Below are positions 61,505 to 64,000 of a stretch of 64,000 bases of DNA, piece after piece. A program made the position numbers and the translations under genes. The number at the start of each line of letters is the position of its first letter. Position 1 is the first letter of the stretch. The stretch comes from Lunularia cruciata (Eukaryota > Streptophyta > Marchantiopsida > Lunulariales > Lunulariaceae), in the NCBI GenBank assembly GCA_948567375.1, contig OX419756.1, forward strand, positions 36,408,333 through 36,472,332. The letters are read 5' to 3'. The notes beneath the pieces were generated by a model. The model made no database searches. It saw nothing but the letters and a program-made list of their open reading frames with translations, and was not told the origin of the DNA.

Positions 61505-64000
61505 CCTCACTTCTTTGATAAGAGTGTGGAGAGTGTGGAGATGGGAGAGGAGAGAGAGAGATATGAGAAGACATATCTACAATTTTTGAGGGCTCTCTAG
61601 CATATAGCACTTGAGTGAATAGTTGATTCTCTTTGTTTTTCAATGTCGGTTCCATTGGTACCTAGATTGAAGACTATGGAGAATTGTGAAAATTGTGAGG
61701 ACTTTTAGCGTTTTTAGGATTTAGAATGATCATTACACATTGAGAGTGATGGGTCAGGAATTTTCATTTCTAATCTCTTGGTTTTCATGATTAAGTTCCA
61801 TGGGAATTTAGTTTGAAAATTTTGGAGATGGAAATTGAAAGTTATGAGAGTTTATAGTTTTTTGGGTTTGGAGAGATTGTTTTCTTATGTGAGTTGGGAT
61901 GTAAGTGGTTGTGGTTTTGCAAATATGGGGAGATATGGAAACGAGCATCATATGTTACTATCATTATTCTTGTGCTAGCCATGGCTACACCTTCCCATGT
62001 GGGGTCGCATAGAGCGGCTTGGGATACACCATGCCCGGTGTGTCATCAATGATTTACCTTGCAAGGGGTAAAGCCCCTTACGAGGTAAAGCGGGGAAGGA
62101 TGCACAAGGAATATGATTGGACCACTTGGGATGCCCATGTAAGACGAGTGACCACATTGTAACAATGGTACTCGAGATTACGCACGCTTCTTCTATCCCT
62201 TCATTGATTGTTCCAGGGATACCAATCAAGTTGTGGGAGTGGTTAGCTTCTCAGGCGGTTGCATTTTGGGGTTATTTGAGACTAGTTTTCCATATCCAAG
62301 TCTATTCTATAGGCTACCCTACACACTCCATGATGAGGCTAGATAGGTTTTTTGCCTACCACTTGATTGTTTGGCATGTGATCCCTTAGACCAGTTAGCG
62401 TGGTTCCTATTCCTCTTACTCCCTTGATGGTGTCTTCATTATGCTAGAGGCGGACATGCAGAGCATAGAGAGGTGGCTGCTAGATTTTGTTGATTCCGAG
62501 CGGAGGATTGGGCGGCCCTTTAGGAGGAGTTTGTTAGGGCTACATGATTTAGGAGACAAGCATTACCACAGGCTACCATAGAGTCTACTTGATTATGATG
62601 ATGTAGGATATTGGGTCAGGCGGGAGATTTTAGTAGAGTAGCATGAGCGCTACACCCTTTGTCTATGGCAAGTCCTACTGATGAGACTATCTCTTCCCTA
62701 TGCTCATTACATCCTATAGCAATAGAGGGACTACCACTAGAGGTCTTAGATTATCAGCTTGAGCAGCCTTTATGTCTTGATAGGTCACTGTTTGCACAAG
62801 CATTGTGCACTGCCCCTCGCCTTTCCTTAGGAGGCTTGTTAGGGATGGTTTATGAGCACCTTAGAGATTAATTTTTGGCAAATGATCCTTTTAGTAGTTT
62901 TACCAAGTTGTTTCAGGTGGCTACAATAGTAGCAAGAGGACACATTCTTATGTTTGTTAGTCAGGTGTTAGGTGCTAGTGGACTTCTCATGAAGGACACA
63001 GGAGGCATAAGACCAATTGCTATTGGAGAGATCTTTTTGCATTTGGTCAGTCGTACCATTGTCCTTCAGCATTGTTCTCACTTTCAACAACACCTCAGTC
63101 CACATCAGTTTGGAGTAGCTACACATGGAAGATGTGAGGCTATATCTCTAGGCATTAGGGCACTCTTAGATATCCATCCAAAGTGGGTTGTTAGATATCC
63201 ATCCAAAGTGGGTTGTCCTACAGGTGGATGTTGAGAACACTTTTAATAACATCTCACGGGCATGCATCTTTAGAGAACTTAGGGAGGCTGGTGGATCCTT
63301 GGCAAGTCTCATTCCTTTTATGTAGTCTTTTCATGGCTTTCTTGCTTTCCCTTACTACCAACACGGTGGTTCACATGAAAGAGTCACTGTCTTGGAGTCA
63401 GCTATTTGTATACGTCAAGAAGATCCTTTGGGAGGACTCTTATTTGCCATGGCTCACTTTAGAGCTCTCCTATCTACTACTTTGGCCATGCCAAGTTGTG
63501 TATTTCCCTCCTTGGCAGATGATACACACATTGTAGGCCTTGTGGATCAGATTAAGCAAGCCTTTGACTACTTGACTATCAAGCTACATCTAGTGGGCTT
63601 GAGAGTCAAGGTATCAAAGTGCAATGCATGGTCCTCTTTAGGTATTCCTCACCACCTTGAGCTTCCAGAGGGGTGTATCACATCCACAGATGGACTTTGT
63701 GTTCTTGGAGTGCCAATAGGATAGGAGGATTTTGTCACATACTTCTTAGACGCTACCCTTGCAGAGAATGCTCTCTATGTGGATGACCTTCCATTGCTAG
63801 GAGATCTACTTGTGGCATTTGGTATACTCTCCTCCAATTGACCATCATATCTCATCTATATAGTTCCTCACTCACCGTCCTTCCTATCACATCTGAGAGC
63901 TTTTGATAGGAGGATTATGGGAATCTTTGGTGATATTATTGGACTAGGGACATTTGAGTATGTGATAGGGGATTTGGCACATAGAAAAATGGCTTTGAAG
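61505..64000 (+). mobile_element. Non-LTR retroelement, copy 2 (runs off window)
   Basis: This copy is parallel to 10756-14790 but better kept. After the leader, a C2H2 finger relic (CPVCHQ..., about 62030) includes an extra duplicated GGGGTAAAG...GAGGTAAAG bit. The RT region at 62659-63724 carries GLLGMVYEHLRD, VARGHILMFVSQVLGASGLL, KDTGGIRPIAIGEIFLHLVS, HQFGVATHGRCEAISLGIRA, QVDVENTFNNIS, QEDPLGGLLFAMAHFRALL and LADDTHIVGL. The catalytic pair Asp-Asp is at 63518-63523. It still has frameshifts and stops, including a 25-bp duplication at 63166. The solo LTR of copy 1 is absent here. The endonuclease part would lie beyond 64000. Confidence 0.8.
63166..63215. repeat. 25-bp tandem duplication within the RT region
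   Basis: TTAGATATCCATCCAAAGTG plus GGTTG occurs at 63166 and again at 63191. It shifts the RT frame, because 25 is not a multiple of three. Copy 1 has a single unit at about 12850. Confidence 0.93.

Overview
This window looks like TE-rich intergenic DNA from a land plant with two convincing protein-coding genes. The plant assignment rests on the two genes: an NPF (NRT1/PTR) transporter and a type II inositol polyphosphate 5-phosphatase with a WD40 N-terminal half, an architecture known from plants. Both have GT-AG introns of roughly 100-450 bp, with a few longer ones up to about 900 bp. I cannot name the species. A bryophyte or other early-diverging land plant is a guess, not a finding.

Layout. 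1-6.7 kb is a minus-strand Ty3/gypsy-type element (LTR, gag with zinc knuckles, protease region) interrupted by two copies of an unrelated ~0.69-kb LTR. 6.7-10.8 kb is low-information sequence with local duplications, a ~420-bp terminal-inverted-repeat element and copies of a ~110-bp dispersed repeat. 10.8-14.8 kb is a decayed non-LTR retroelement (C2H2 finger, reverse transcriptase, restriction-like endonuclease). It is split by a 430-bp solo LTR that carries heat-shock-element-like motifs. 14.8-19.4 kb has more copies of the dispersed repeat and one unrecognised minus-strand coding-like segment. 19.5-22.1 kb is the NPF transporter gene (+). 23.4-26.2 kb is a very decayed retroelement remnant. 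26.25-35.2 kb is a second gypsy element (+), which ends in a PHD-finger-like module after the integrase. 36.4-36.9 kb has unrecognised coding-like segments (-). 37.05-44.90 kb is an 11-exon 5-phosphatase gene (-) whose reconstructed exons sum to 4287 nt, open throughout. 45-50.5 kb is mostly non-coding. 50.5-52 kb has retroelement fragments. 52-61.5 kb is AT-rich decayed repeat DNA with tandem duplications and a solo LTR next to a paralogous empty site. 61.5-64 kb is a second, better preserved copy of the non-LTR element, running off the window.

The two host genes are not an operon or an obvious functional pair. The transporter would act in a membrane on nitrate, peptide or hormone-like solutes; the phosphatase acts on phosphoinositides or inositol phosphates. 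The most interesting material is in the mobile elements: a gypsy polyprotein with a C-terminal PHD-like finger, and a solo LTR with a canonical three-unit heat shock element upstream of a TATA-like box.
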